The notes below the pieces were generated by a model. It did not search any database. It saw nothing but the letters and a program-made list of their open reading frames with translations, and was not told where the DNA came from. From NCBI GenBank assembly GCA_937928455.1, contig CALFUG010000193.1:1-5640 (forward strand): 5,640 nt of DNA, read 5' to 3'. The translations under genes and the position numbers were made by a program. Below, one piece after another: positions 1-5,640 of the stretch (its first letter is position 1; every line of letters begins with the position of its first letter). The DNA comes from an uncultured Clostridia bacterium. Lineage in GTDB: Bacteria; Bacillota; Clostridia; Peptostreptococcales; Anaerovoracaceae.

Positions 1-308
1 CTCCGCTCTTTATCGCCCATATGGACGACCCCGGCCGCACTTAAAATCCCCATGGCCAAGGGGAGGTCAAAGTGACTGCCTTCCTTTCGCCGGGAAGCAG
101 GCACCAGATTAATCACCACCTTCTGATCCGGAAATCCATATCCGGATTGTTTCACCGCAGAACGAATACGATCTCTGGATTCTACAATAGTCTGAGAAGC
201 CAACCCCGTTATATGAATGCCCGGAATCTGTCGGAATAAGCCGGTCTCCACCCGAACCACAGCTCCGGATAATCCGCATATGCTAGCGGTATTCACTCCT
301 GATATCAT
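1..308 (-). CDS. comM: ComM/YifB-family Mg-chelatase-like AAA+ ATPase, N-terminal part (runs off left edge)
   Basis: The gene starts at the ATG at 308-306 and is cut by the window edge after 102 codons, against roughly 500 residues in the usual family member. The visible part is the family's N-terminal domain. It includes ITGLA near residues 33-37, ESRDRIRSAVKQSG at 43-56, and VINLVPASRRKEGSHFDLPL at 65-84, which matches the conserved NLAPAD-KEG-FDLP block. The Walker A and B motifs lie beyond the edge and cannot be checked. In Haemophilus and Vibrio, ComM is a hexameric branch-migration helicase that helps integrate transforming DNA; its role in Gram-positive bacteria is less clear. The start codon overlaps the yraN stop as ATGA, and a GGAG lies 7 nt upstream inside yraN, so translational coupling is likely. 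The family call is secure, but involvement in competence here is inference. Confidence 0.92.
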   Translation of the reverse strand, partial: MISGVNTASICGLSGAVVRVETGLFRQIPGIHITGLASQTIVESRDRIRSAVKQSGYGFPDQKVVINLVPASRRKEGSHFDLPLAMGILSAAGVVHMGDKER

Positions 309-667
309 GTTTCATCTCCAAAGGCATTTTCCATATGCAGTACCGGTGGACAGTTCCCTGGCATCACCTGAATGACATCAAACCGAATGCCACTATGCGC
401 CGGCGCTTCCCAAAGAATATAGCAACGGGCTGCGCGAAGAATTCTTCGTTGTTTTTCTCGATTCACCGCTTCTATGGGGAGACCCATTTTCAGAGAATTT
501 CTGGTTTTCACCTCACAAAACACTAGTTGTGTCCCCTGGGTAGCTACCAGATCCAACTCTCCACCTCGCACCCGATAATTAGCTGCTAGAATTTCATAGC
601 CCTTCTTTTTTAAGTATTCCATTGCCATTTTCTCTCCCTGGTCCCCTAGTACTTTCCCAGTGGCCAT
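305..667 (-). CDS. yraN: YraN-family (UPF0102) predicted endonuclease-like protein
   Basis: This is a complete protein of 120 residues, the normal family length. It shows the family signature in order: GDQGEKMAMEYLKKKGYEIL (8-27), GGELDLVA (35-42), VFCEVKTR (49-56) and RFDVI (95-99). E37, D39, E52 and K54 fit the acidic and lysine positions of a PD-(D/E)XK nuclease-like fold, which is how the family is usually classed. Its biochemical activity is poorly established and nuclease function is inferred from the fold. The ATG at 667 has a strong AAGGAG five bases upstream. It is the first gene after the promoter at 716-744, and its TGA overlaps the ATG of the comM-like gene by 4 bp. yraN and comM often sit together near rnhB and dprA in Firmicutes, which points to DNA processing. 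I saw no truncation or frameshift. Confidence 0.95.
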   Translation of the reverse strand: MATGKVLGDQGEKMAMEYLKKKGYEILAANYRVRGGELDLVATQGTQLVFCEVKTRNSLKMGLPIEAVNREKQRRILRAARCYILWEAPAHSGIRFDVIQVMPGNCPPVLHMENAFGDET

Positions 668-682
668 AAATGCTCCTTTCCA

Positions 683-703
683 AATTGGTATATTTTACCA
701 ATT
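683..703. promoter_or_regulatory. Perfect 8-bp inverted repeat in the yraN leader (possible operator or 5' hairpin)
   Basis: The arms AATTGGTA (683-690) and TACCAATT (696-703) are exact reverse complements separated by the 5-nt spacer TATTT. The element lies between the predicted transcription start (about 709) and the yraN ribosome binding site. It could be a repressor operator just downstream of the start, or a hairpin near the 5' end of the mRNA. The half-site TTGGTA resembles those of some GntR/FadR-type operators, but the spacing is different and no regulator can be named. The dyad is seen directly; its function is inference. Confidence 0.5.
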
Positions 704-715
704 CTGCATGTGGTC

Positions 716-744
716 ATTGTAGCCTCGCTAGCCCACATTGTCAA
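716..744 (-). promoter_or_regulatory. Sigma-A-type promoter for the yraN-comM operon
   Basis: Read on the minus strand, the -35 box is a perfect TTGACA (744-739). A 17-nt spacer leads to the -10 box TACAAT (721-716), one mismatch from consensus. The DNA upstream of the -35 is AT-rich. Transcription should begin near 709, giving a leader of about 40 nt before yraN. A terminator for the preceding gene lies just upstream, which supports independent transcription. Confidence 0.8.
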
Positions 745-781
745 TATTTACCATTTTATTCGCCCACCCTTTACTTCCATT

Positions 782-813
782 AAAAAACTCCGATTTCTTC
801 ATCGGAGTTTTTT
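782..813 (-). terminator. Symmetrical Rho-independent terminator after the HAD phosphatase gene
   Basis: ACTCCGAT (787-794) and ATCGGAGT (801-808) form a perfect 8-bp stem around a 6-nt loop. It is flanked by an A-tract (782-786) and a T-tract (809-813), so it should work on both strands. It begins 6 nt past the stop codon of the minus-strand HAD gene and lies upstream of the yraN promoter, separating the two transcription units. Confidence 0.9.
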
Positions 814-819
814 AGCTTG

Positions 820-1659
820 CTATTTTTTCATCGGGTCTAACACCCACTTGCGAATGGCCTGCCCTACCCCACCTTCATCATTACTTCCGGTGATGTATTT
901 GGCCACCTCTTTCACCTCATCCTTGGCATTGGCCACCGCAACGGGCCATCCGGCCACCATAAGCATGGATTTATCATTGGGATTGTCCCCGATGGCCATG
1001 ATTTCTTCCGGCTTTACTTGTAAAAGAGTTGCCACTTTCCCCACAGCATCTCCTTTTCCCGTAGAAACCCCGCCGATTTCCAAATTATGGTCAAAAGAAC
1101 TGGTAAGGGTAATGTTGGTCTTTTGGGAGAGCACCTCTTTCATGCGAAGGCGAGCCTGGGGATCATTAAAGTTGATATTGATGTTTTCAATGGTGGTTCG
1201 GTGATCTCTCATATGGTTCAACACATGATCCACTGGATTTCTTGTACTTAATACATACGTAGTATGGCGATCCGATAATTTCATGGATGTGATAGAGTCA
1301 TAATATTTTCGATCCACATAAGCCTGTCCATCGGTAAACACTTCATACATGAAATCATATTGCCCCAGTAACTGGGCCATATCGTCCACGGCTTCCGGCT
1401 CCAAGTAGTTTTCGTAGATTACCTTGCCGGAACACAGGTCCACCACTCGGGCACCATTGGAGCTTAGTACATACCGAATTCCCTGGATGCCTAGAACCTC
1501 TTGGGATATGGCAGAAAATACTCTACCCGTGGCAAATATAATATGTATTCCCTTGGAGATAGCCTCCTCCAAGGTTGCTTTCATCTCCGAGGACAACTTC
1601 CCCTGACTATTTAAAGTAGTACCATCCAGATCCAATGCCACCAACTTGATGGGTATCAT
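820..1659 (-). CDS. Cof-type HAD-superfamily phosphatase
   Basis: This is a 279-residue hydrolase of the HAD superfamily, Cof/YidA-like (IIB) group, normal length. Motif I is ALDLDGTTL, with nucleophile D10 and acid/base D12. Motif II is FATGR, with T44. The motif III lysine is K202 in STGKGDAV. Motif IV is GDNPND (224-229), with Mg2+-binding D225 and D229. The large cap domain between motifs II and III (roughly 80-190) is typical of sugar-phosphate and cofactor phosphatases, and the substrate cannot be predicted. I chose the ATG at 1659 because family members begin just before the DLDG motif and an AGGGG lies 7 nt upstream. An in-frame ATG at 1680 and a TTG at 1767 lack good ribosome binding sites, and the TTG would overlap the preceding gene. 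It lies 61 bp after the MBL-fold gene with no terminator between, so the two are probably cotranscribed. It is probably a cytosolic enzyme. Confidence 0.93.
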   Translation of the reverse strand: MIPIKLVALDLDGTTLNSQGKLSSEMKATLEEAISKGIHIIFATGRVFSAISQEVLGIQGIRYVLSSNGARVVDLCSGKVIYENYLEPEAVDDMAQLLGQYDFMYEVFTDGQAYVDRKYYDSITSMKLSDRHTTYVLSTRNPVDHVLNHMRDHRTTIENININFNDPQARLRMKEVLSQKTNITLTSSFDHNLEIGGVSTGKGDAVGKVATLLQVKPEEIMAIGDNPNDKSMLMVAGWPVAVANAKDEVKEVAKYITGSNDEGGVGQAIRKWVLDPMKK

Positions 1660-1720
1660 ACGCGGACCCCTCTCTCTCATTTGTGGATTTTTAGCTAATT
1701 CCCATGCTTTCCACTTCACC

Positions 1721-2314
1721 TCACGAAGAAACCAAATCCAAATATTCTTTATTAAATCGTCGGACAAATTTCATGTTGCAGGAATCCCCATGCCCCGGAT
1801 ATATTTCAATTTCATTGGACCATAACTGAAACACCTTACGGCAGGTCTGAGCCAACTGTTTGTCACTACCGCCTCTCAGATCCGTTCTTCCCAAATCTAC
1901 ATTAAATAAGGTGTCTCCCGTAAAAGCCACCTTGCTTTTTTCCGAATAAATGGCAATTCCTCCCGGACTATGGCCTGGTGTATGAAGGATGACCATGTTT
2001 TCCCCGTCTAAATCCAATCGATCTCCATCTTCCAACATCACATCAATGTCCCCTTTATAAAAGTCGCAGTCTTCCCGGTGCATATAAATAGGGCAATCCA
2101 TTATAGCCCTGATTTTAGCCGCACCGCCCACATGGTCATAATGATGATGGGTCAACAGAACCCCTTTCAATTTGAGACGGCTGTCTTTCAGCTGTTTGAT
2201 GAACTTTTCCGGGGTATATCCCGGATCGATAATGAAACAAGAGCCGCCCTCCTTTTGATAGATAATATATCCATTGGATTGGAGCTCTCCTCCGATGATT
2301 CGTTTAATTTTCAT
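1721..2314 (-). CDS. MBL-fold metallo-hydrolase, glyoxalase-II-like
   Basis: This is a complete metallo-beta-lactamase-fold protein of 197 residues, typical of the short YqgX/YcbL-like glyoxalase-II relatives. The zinc ligands are in place: H56, H58, D60 and H61 in THHHYDHVGG, H115 in HTPGHSPGG, the bridging D134 in FTGDTLF, and H175 in YPGHGD. The N-terminus MKIKRIIGG...NGYIIY matches the family start. It lacks the long C-terminal substrate-binding region of classical glyoxalase II, so hydrolysis of S-lactoylglutathione or another thioester is possible but unproven. The ATG at 2314 has no well-placed ribosome binding site: the nearest GAGGT is 12 nt upstream and lies inside the predicted promoter. 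A leaderless message is therefore possible. It is the first gene of a likely two-gene unit with the HAD phosphatase, divergent from trkA. Confidence 0.93.
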   Translation of the reverse strand: MKIKRIIGGELQSNGYIIYQKEGGSCFIIDPGYTPEKFIKQLKDSRLKLKGVLLTHHHYDHVGGAAKIRAIMDCPIYMHREDCDFYKGDIDVMLEDGDRLDLDGENMVILHTPGHSPGGIAIYSEKSKVAFTGDTLFNVDLGRTDLRGGSDKQLAQTCRKVFQLWSNEIEIYPGHGDSCNMKFVRRFNKEYLDLVSS

Positions 2315-2321
2315 AGGTTAT

Positions 2322-2350
2322 ATTTTACCTCATTTCACGGTTTATTTCAA
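2322..2350 (-). promoter_or_regulatory. Promoter for the MBL-HAD operon, with a start predicted at the ATG
   Basis: On the minus strand, TTGAAA (2350-2345), a 17-nt spacer and TAAAAT (2327-2322) make a good sigma-A-type promoter. Normal spacing puts the transcription start at about 2315-2314, at or next to the A of the ATG, so the mRNA would have essentially no leader. A weaker alternative further upstream (TTGCTT, 16 nt, TATAGC) would give a leader of about 50 nt. Confidence 0.55.
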
Positions 2351-2373
2351 ACACATCTTGTTTGTGCTATAAT
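2345..2373 (+). promoter_or_regulatory. Extended -10 promoter for the trk operon
   Basis: A perfect TATAAT (2368-2373) is preceded by TGC, giving the extended -10 form TGnTATAAT. The hexamer 17 nt upstream, TTTCAA (2345-2350), is a poor -35, as is common with extended -10 promoters. A second extended -10 candidate, TGA-TAGAAT (2377-2385), has TTGTTT (2358-2363) 16 nt before its hexamer. The start would be near 2380, leaving about 40 nt of leader before trkA. Confidence 0.7.
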
Positions 2374-2419
2374 ACGTGATAGAATACAAGCAAAACCTTT
2401 TTCTACACAAGGAGGACCC

Positions 2420-3787
2420 ATGAAAATAGCCATCGCCGGTGCCGGTAAGCTGGGAATGAAAGTGGCCGAAGCTCTGTTGGGAGGAGACCACTCCGTCACC
2501 GTAATCGATAAAGATGAAGAAATCCTAGCCAAACTTTCATCCCAAATGGACATCATGACAGTGAATGCCAATGCCAAACAAAAGTCGGTGCTGGAAGACA
2601 TTAAAATTTCTTCCTATGATTATCTATTGGCCACCACAGATAAGGATGAAAAAAACATTATCATTGCCTCCATCGCCAAGAAAATGGGATGTCCCATGGT
2701 CATTGCCCGAGTTCGTGGCCCGGAACACATGAATCAATTCGATTTCATCAAAGACTCCTTTCATATTGATAGCATTGTCAATCCAGATCTTGCCATTAGC
2801 TTGGAAATCTACAAATACCTGGTAGAGAAATATACCTTGAGTAATGGGATTTTCACCAGCGGGAAAATTGCCATCATCGAAATGGCCGCTTACAAAATGC
2901 CCTCTTTAATTGGGGTGCAGATGGTAAATATGAATCGTCATCTAAAAAATATGTTGGTAATTGGAATCTCCCGAAACGGCAAGGTCATCATTCCCCACGG
3001 GGATGCCGTCATCCAAGAGGAAGACTTCCTATATGTAGTGGGAGAGAAAACACCCATTATGGAACTGGATTCCAAGGTTCATCTGAAAGGAAAGTATACA
3101 GATCTTCAGCGGGTCATGATTATTGGGGGAGGAAAAACCGGTCTCTATCTAGCCCAGAAATTGTCGGAGTTTGGAATTGCCGTCAAGATTGTGGAAGTGT
3201 CCAAGGAACGGTGCCATTATTTGGCCACCCATTTGGATGACGTGATGGTTCTTCATGGGGATGGAACAGACATGGGCCTTCTGGAGTCGGAGAACTTAGA
3301 CGAAATGGATGCTTTTGTCACCACTACCGGCTATGACGAAGAAAATCTATTATTGGCTCTCATGGCAAAACAACGGGGAATTGAAGATGTCATTGCCAAG
3401 ATTTCCCGGGAAAGCTATTCCGGACTTATTGAAAAAATGGGTGTGGATATGGTATTGAATCCGCTGAACATCACAGCCAGCAATATTCTTCGATTCGTCC
3501 AAGGCAGCAAACGAATTCTTTCCAGTCAACTCATACAGGGACAGGCTGAAATTATGGAAATCATCGCCGGTCACCACATGGCGATTCTGGATACCCCATT
3601 AAAGGAGTTGAATCTGCCGGACGGCACTATCATAGCGGCCATTCACCGGGGAACCAATATCATCATCCCCAATGGTGAAACCAAAATTATTGAGGGAGAT
3701 CGGGTCCTCATCATGTGCTTGCTTTCGGAATTATCCACCCTGGAAAAACTCATGCGAAGCACCACACATCTCGGAATCTTCGGGTAG
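2420..3787 (+). CDS. trkA: TrkA, cytosolic RCK gating subunit of the Trk potassium uptake system
   Basis: This is a 455-residue protein, the usual length for full TrkA, with two tandem RCK units. The first Rossmann domain has GAGKLG (7-12) and acidic D30 at the end of strand 2. The second has GGGKTG (236-241) and E259 at the matching position. A TrkA-C domain follows each, at roughly 140-222 and 370-450. Both nucleotide sites look intact and fit NAD(H)- or ATP-type ligands. TrkA forms a ring under the TrkH channel and controls K+ flux in response to bound nucleotide. The ATG at 2420 is chosen because AAGGAGG lies 4 nt upstream and the protein then begins directly with the Rossmann strand. The frame stays open upstream to 2078, but that is antisense to the hydrolase gene. 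The stop is 9 bp before trkH. There are no membrane segments or signal peptide, so it is cytosolic. Confidence 0.97.
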   Translation: MKIAIAGAGKLGMKVAEALLGGDHSVTVIDKDEEILAKLSSQMDIMTVNANAKQKSVLEDIKISSYDYLLATTDKDEKNIIIASIAKKMGCPMVIARVRGPEHMNQFDFIKDSFHIDSIVNPDLAISLEIYKYLVEKYTLSNGIFTSGKIAIIEMAAYKMPSLIGVQMVNMNRHLKNMLVIGISRNGKVIIPHGDAVIQEEDFLYVVGEKTPIMELDSKVHLKGKYTDLQRVMIIGGGKTGLYLAQKLSEFGIAVKIVEVSKERCHYLATHLDDVMVLHGDGTDMGLLESENLDEMDAFVTTTGYDEENLLLALMAKQRGIEDVIAKISRESYSGLIEKMGVDMVLNPLNITASNILRFVQGSKRILSSQLIQGQAEIMEIIAGHHMAILDTPLKELNLPDGTIIAAIHRGTNIIIPNGETKIIEGDRVLIMCLLSELSTLEKLMRSTTHLGIFG

Positions 3788-3796
3788 GTTACGATT

Positions 3797-5254
3797 ATGG
3801 GATTCAATCACTACACCATCTTACAAATGCTGGGAAAGGTGCTACTTATTACTGGGGCTGCCACAAGTATTCCTATCCTAGTGGCTTGGATTTACGGAGA
3901 AGAAGAGCTGTATTCGGCTTTTTACTTGACCGCCATCCCCGCAGTAATCCTTGGCTTACTTCTCATTATTGGTGTCCCCCCGTCTACGAAAGCCATTCGC
4001 ATTCGAGACGGTTTTCTTGTTGTGGCCTTGGTTTGGATTCTGATTACTTTCATTGGCTCCATCCCTTTCTTCTTGGGCACACACATGAATTTTGCCGATG
4101 CCTTTTTTGAGATGGCCTCCGGATTCAGCACCACAGGCGCCTCTATATTAACGGATATTGAAGCATTACCCTATAGTATTCTTTTTTGGCGTTCCTTCAC
4201 CCATTGGTTGGGGGGATTGGGTATCGTCATTTTTGCCATCGCCCTGATGCCCCATTTAAACATAGGTGGATATAACATCATGCGGGCAGAGACCCCTGGC
4301 CCCATTTACGATAAAATCAATCCCAAATTCAAGGGACAAAGTCGAATATTATTTCTCATATACATGATCCTTACCCTGTCAGAGACCTTGTTGCTGAAAT
4401 TAGGAGGGTTATCCTGGTTTGATGCATTGATTCACACCTTTGGCACAGTAGCCACCGGTGGGTTTTCCAACTATAATGACAGCCTAGGCCATTTCCAAAG
4501 CACCTATGTTACATTGGTGGTGACTCTTTTCATGGTGATGAGCGCTTTGAATTTTACCTTGTACTATGCCTCCATGAAGAAAGGGTTGGATGGTTTTCTC
4601 AAGGATACGGAATTCAAATTCTACATGATTGTCATTGTCAGCTGTACCCTGTTGATATCATTGGATTTATTCCGCATGGGTTATTTTTCCCACGGCATCG
4701 CCCTACGAGAATCCGCTTTCCAGGTGGCCTCCATTATAACCACCACCGGGTATGCTACAACCAACTATGATCTTTGGCCTACCTTTTCCAAGGCCCTTTT
4801 ATTTGGATTGATGTTGATAGGTGGTTGTTCCGGATCCACCGGCGGAGGAATAAAGGCCATTCGGGCTCTTATCGTCATCCGCTTTATTCGAAGAGGAATC
4901 ATCACACGGCTTCATCCCAATGCGGTGTGCACCGTTCGGCTAGGGGAAAAAAGTATTTCTGGAGACGTGATTACTTCCGTCGCATCCTTTTCCCTTCTCT
5001 ATATCACGACGGTACTGGTGAGCGGCTTAATCGTCAGCGCAGATGGCCATGATTTGGTCACCTCCTTCACCGCCGCGTTGGCTTGTGTGGGAAATATTGG
5101 ACCGGGATTCTCCGGAGTAGGTCCTGTGATGAACTACAGTATTTTTTCCAATCCTATCAAAGTTTTCCTCGGGTTTTTAATGTTGGCCGGTAGGCTGGAA
5201 CTGTTCACCCTGTTCATGCTATTCACCCCCAGATTTTGGAATCGGGATCGTTAG
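3797..5254 (+). CDS. trkH: TrkH-family potassium channel subunit (first of two)
   Basis: This is a complete membrane protein of 485 residues, normal for TrkH. All four pore-loop filter segments of the TrkH/Ktr/HKT superfamily are visible: GFSTTGAS (109-116), TVATGGFSN (217-225), ITTTGYATT (314-322) and VGNIGPGFS (431-439). The loop GGCSGSTGGGIK (342-353), which acts as the intramembrane gate in this family, is intact. So is the conserved arginine R466 in AGRLELF. K+ would pass through the central pore of each subunit, and TrkH works as a dimer sitting on TrkA. The start at 3797 has only a modest AGGT seven bases upstream, overlapping the trkA stop codon, which suggests translational coupling. 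A second trkH follows after 9 bp. Nothing is missing or broken. K+ rather than Na+ specificity is inferred from the filter glycines. Confidence 0.97.
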   Translation: MGFNHYTILQMLGKVLLITGAATSIPILVAWIYGEEELYSAFYLTAIPAVILGLLLIIGVPPSTKAIRIRDGFLVVALVWILITFIGSIPFFLGTHMNFADAFFEMASGFSTTGASILTDIEALPYSILFWRSFTHWLGGLGIVIFAIALMPHLNIGGYNIMRAETPGPIYDKINPKFKGQSRILFLIYMILTLSETLLLKLGGLSWFDALIHTFGTVATGGFSNYNDSLGHFQSTYVTLVVTLFMVMSALNFTLYYASMKKGLDGFLKDTEFKFYMIVIVSCTLLISLDLFRMGYFSHGIALRESAFQVASIITTTGYATTNYDLWPTFSKALLFGLMLIGGCSGSTGGGIKAIRALIVIRFIRRGIITRLHPNAVCTVRLGEKSISGDVITSVASFSLLYITTVLVSGLIVSADGHDLVTSFTAALACVGNIGPGFSGVGPVMNYSIFSNPIKVFLGFLMLAGRLELFTLFMLFTPRFWNRDR

Positions 5255-5263
5255 GAGCTTCCT

Positions 5264-5640
5264 ATGTTAAACTGGAAAGTCATACTGAAAATTATATCTG
5301 TCATCGTATTCATTGTGGGGATTTCCATGGTCCCTTCCTGGCTGGTGGCGCTTAAAAACGATTCCTTTTGGGTGCAAAAAGCCCTGTTGCAATCCGCACT
5401 AATCAGCCTGACCTTAGGCGGAGCCGGAATGCTGTATTTTAAGAAAACAAGCGGCAATCTTCTATTAAGAGACGGCTACTTTGTGGTGGCCATGTCCTGG
5501 ATTGTAGCTTCTATTTTTGGCGCTCTGCCCTATTGGCTTTCCGCAGACCTGGCCCATCCCATCGATGCTTTTTTTGAGTCCGTTGCCGGGTTTACTACCA
5601 CCGGCTCCACCGTGCGAAACGTGGACCTGATGCCCCGAGG
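5264..5640 (+). CDS. Second TrkH-family potassium channel subunit, N-terminal part (runs off right edge)
   Basis: The ATG at 5264 has AGGAG six bases upstream, overlapping the stop codon of the first trkH. The frame is open to the window edge, giving 125 complete codons, about a quarter of the expected length. The visible part has a hydrophobic N-terminal helix (about 5-30), a second helix (about 39-58), LRDGYFVVAMSWIV (68-81), which matches IRDGFLVVALVWIL in the first copy at nearly the same position, and then DAFFESVAGFTTTGST (101-116). The last block is the first pore helix and filter segment. It differs from the first copy in the filter flank (TTTGST against STTGAS) and through most of the N-terminal 60 residues, so it is a diverged paralogue rather than a recent duplicate. 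Filters 2-4 lie outside the window and integrity of the gene cannot be judged. Confidence 0.93.
   Translation, partial: MLNWKVILKIISVIVFIVGISMVPSWLVALKNDSFWVQKALLQSALISLTLGGAGMLYFKKTSGNLLLRDGYFVVAMSWIVASIFGALPYWLSADLAHPIDAFFESVAGFTTTGSTVRNVDLMPR

Noticed and set aside
710..1204. A 164-codon plus-strand open frame opposite the HAD gene
   Set aside because: It is antisense to a well-supported gene, crosses the terminator and promoter region, and its translation shows no recognisable domain.
1682..1713. GTGGA/TCCAC inverted repeat between the MBL-fold and HAD genes
   Set aside because: Only a 5-bp stem with a 22-nt loop and no U-tract; not credible as a terminator or regulatory hairpin.
1660..1767. 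A longer N-terminus for the HAD phosphatase (TTG at 1767 or ATG at 1680)
   Set aside because: Neither start has a good ribosome binding site, the longer form overlaps the preceding gene by 47 bp, and family members begin just before the DLDG motif.
2078..2419. An N-terminal extension of 114 codons open in frame with trkA
   Set aside because: It runs antisense through the hydrolase gene and across the divergent promoters. The ATG at 2420 has a strong ribosome binding site and begins the Rossmann fold exactly.
3715..4110. A 131-codon plus-strand frame spanning the trkA-trkH junction
   Set aside because: It overlaps two secure genes in another frame and its translation shows no recognisable domain.
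1..5640. Search for a novel defence system, mobile element, CRISPR array or structured RNA
   Set aside because: Every long stretch is explained by known gene families. No gene-free stretch exceeds about 155 bp, and no transposase, repeat array, tRNA or riboswitch-like structure was recognised.

Overview
The window looks like chromosomal housekeeping DNA from a low-to-mid GC Gram-positive bacterium. A member of the Firmicutes, most likely the Clostridia, is my best guess. The basis is strong AGGAGG-type ribosome binding sites, sigma-A-like promoters, compact operons, the yraN-comM pair, and trkA followed by trkH-type genes. GC content was judged by eye only, and no species can be named.

Layout. 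The left 2.3 kb is on the minus strand. Reading from the centre leftwards, it holds a glyoxalase-II-like metallo-beta-lactamase-fold hydrolase (1721-2314) and a Cof-type HAD phosphatase (820-1659). A symmetrical hairpin terminator (782-813) follows. Next comes a near-consensus promoter (716-744) that starts a second minus-strand operon: yraN (305-667), then the N-terminal part of a ComM/YifB-type Mg-chelatase-like AAA+ protein (1-308), which runs off the left edge. The last two genes overlap in an ATGA.

The right 3.2 kb is on the plus strand and encodes a Trk potassium uptake system. It contains trkA (2420-3787), a complete trkH (3797-5254), and a second, different trkH that starts at 5264 and runs off the right edge. 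The gaps are only 9 bp each, so this is one operon.

The hydrolase operon and the trk operon are divergent and share a 105-bp intergenic region. The best promoters on the two strands there use the same hexamer (2345-2350) as their -35 element. The hydrolase promoter would start transcription almost exactly at the ATG.

How the genes work together. TrkA is the cytosolic nucleotide-binding (RCK) gating subunit for TrkH-type K+ channel subunits. Two trkH genes behind one trkA suggest either two alternative channels or a mixed dimer sharing one regulator. YraN and ComM are both linked to DNA processing and often lie near dprA. The MBL-fold and HAD enzymes are probably small-molecule hydrolases with no assignable substrate. 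I saw no mobile element, CRISPR array, tRNA or rRNA, and no clearly new system. The most interesting points are the tandem trkH genes and the structure of the two regulatory regions.
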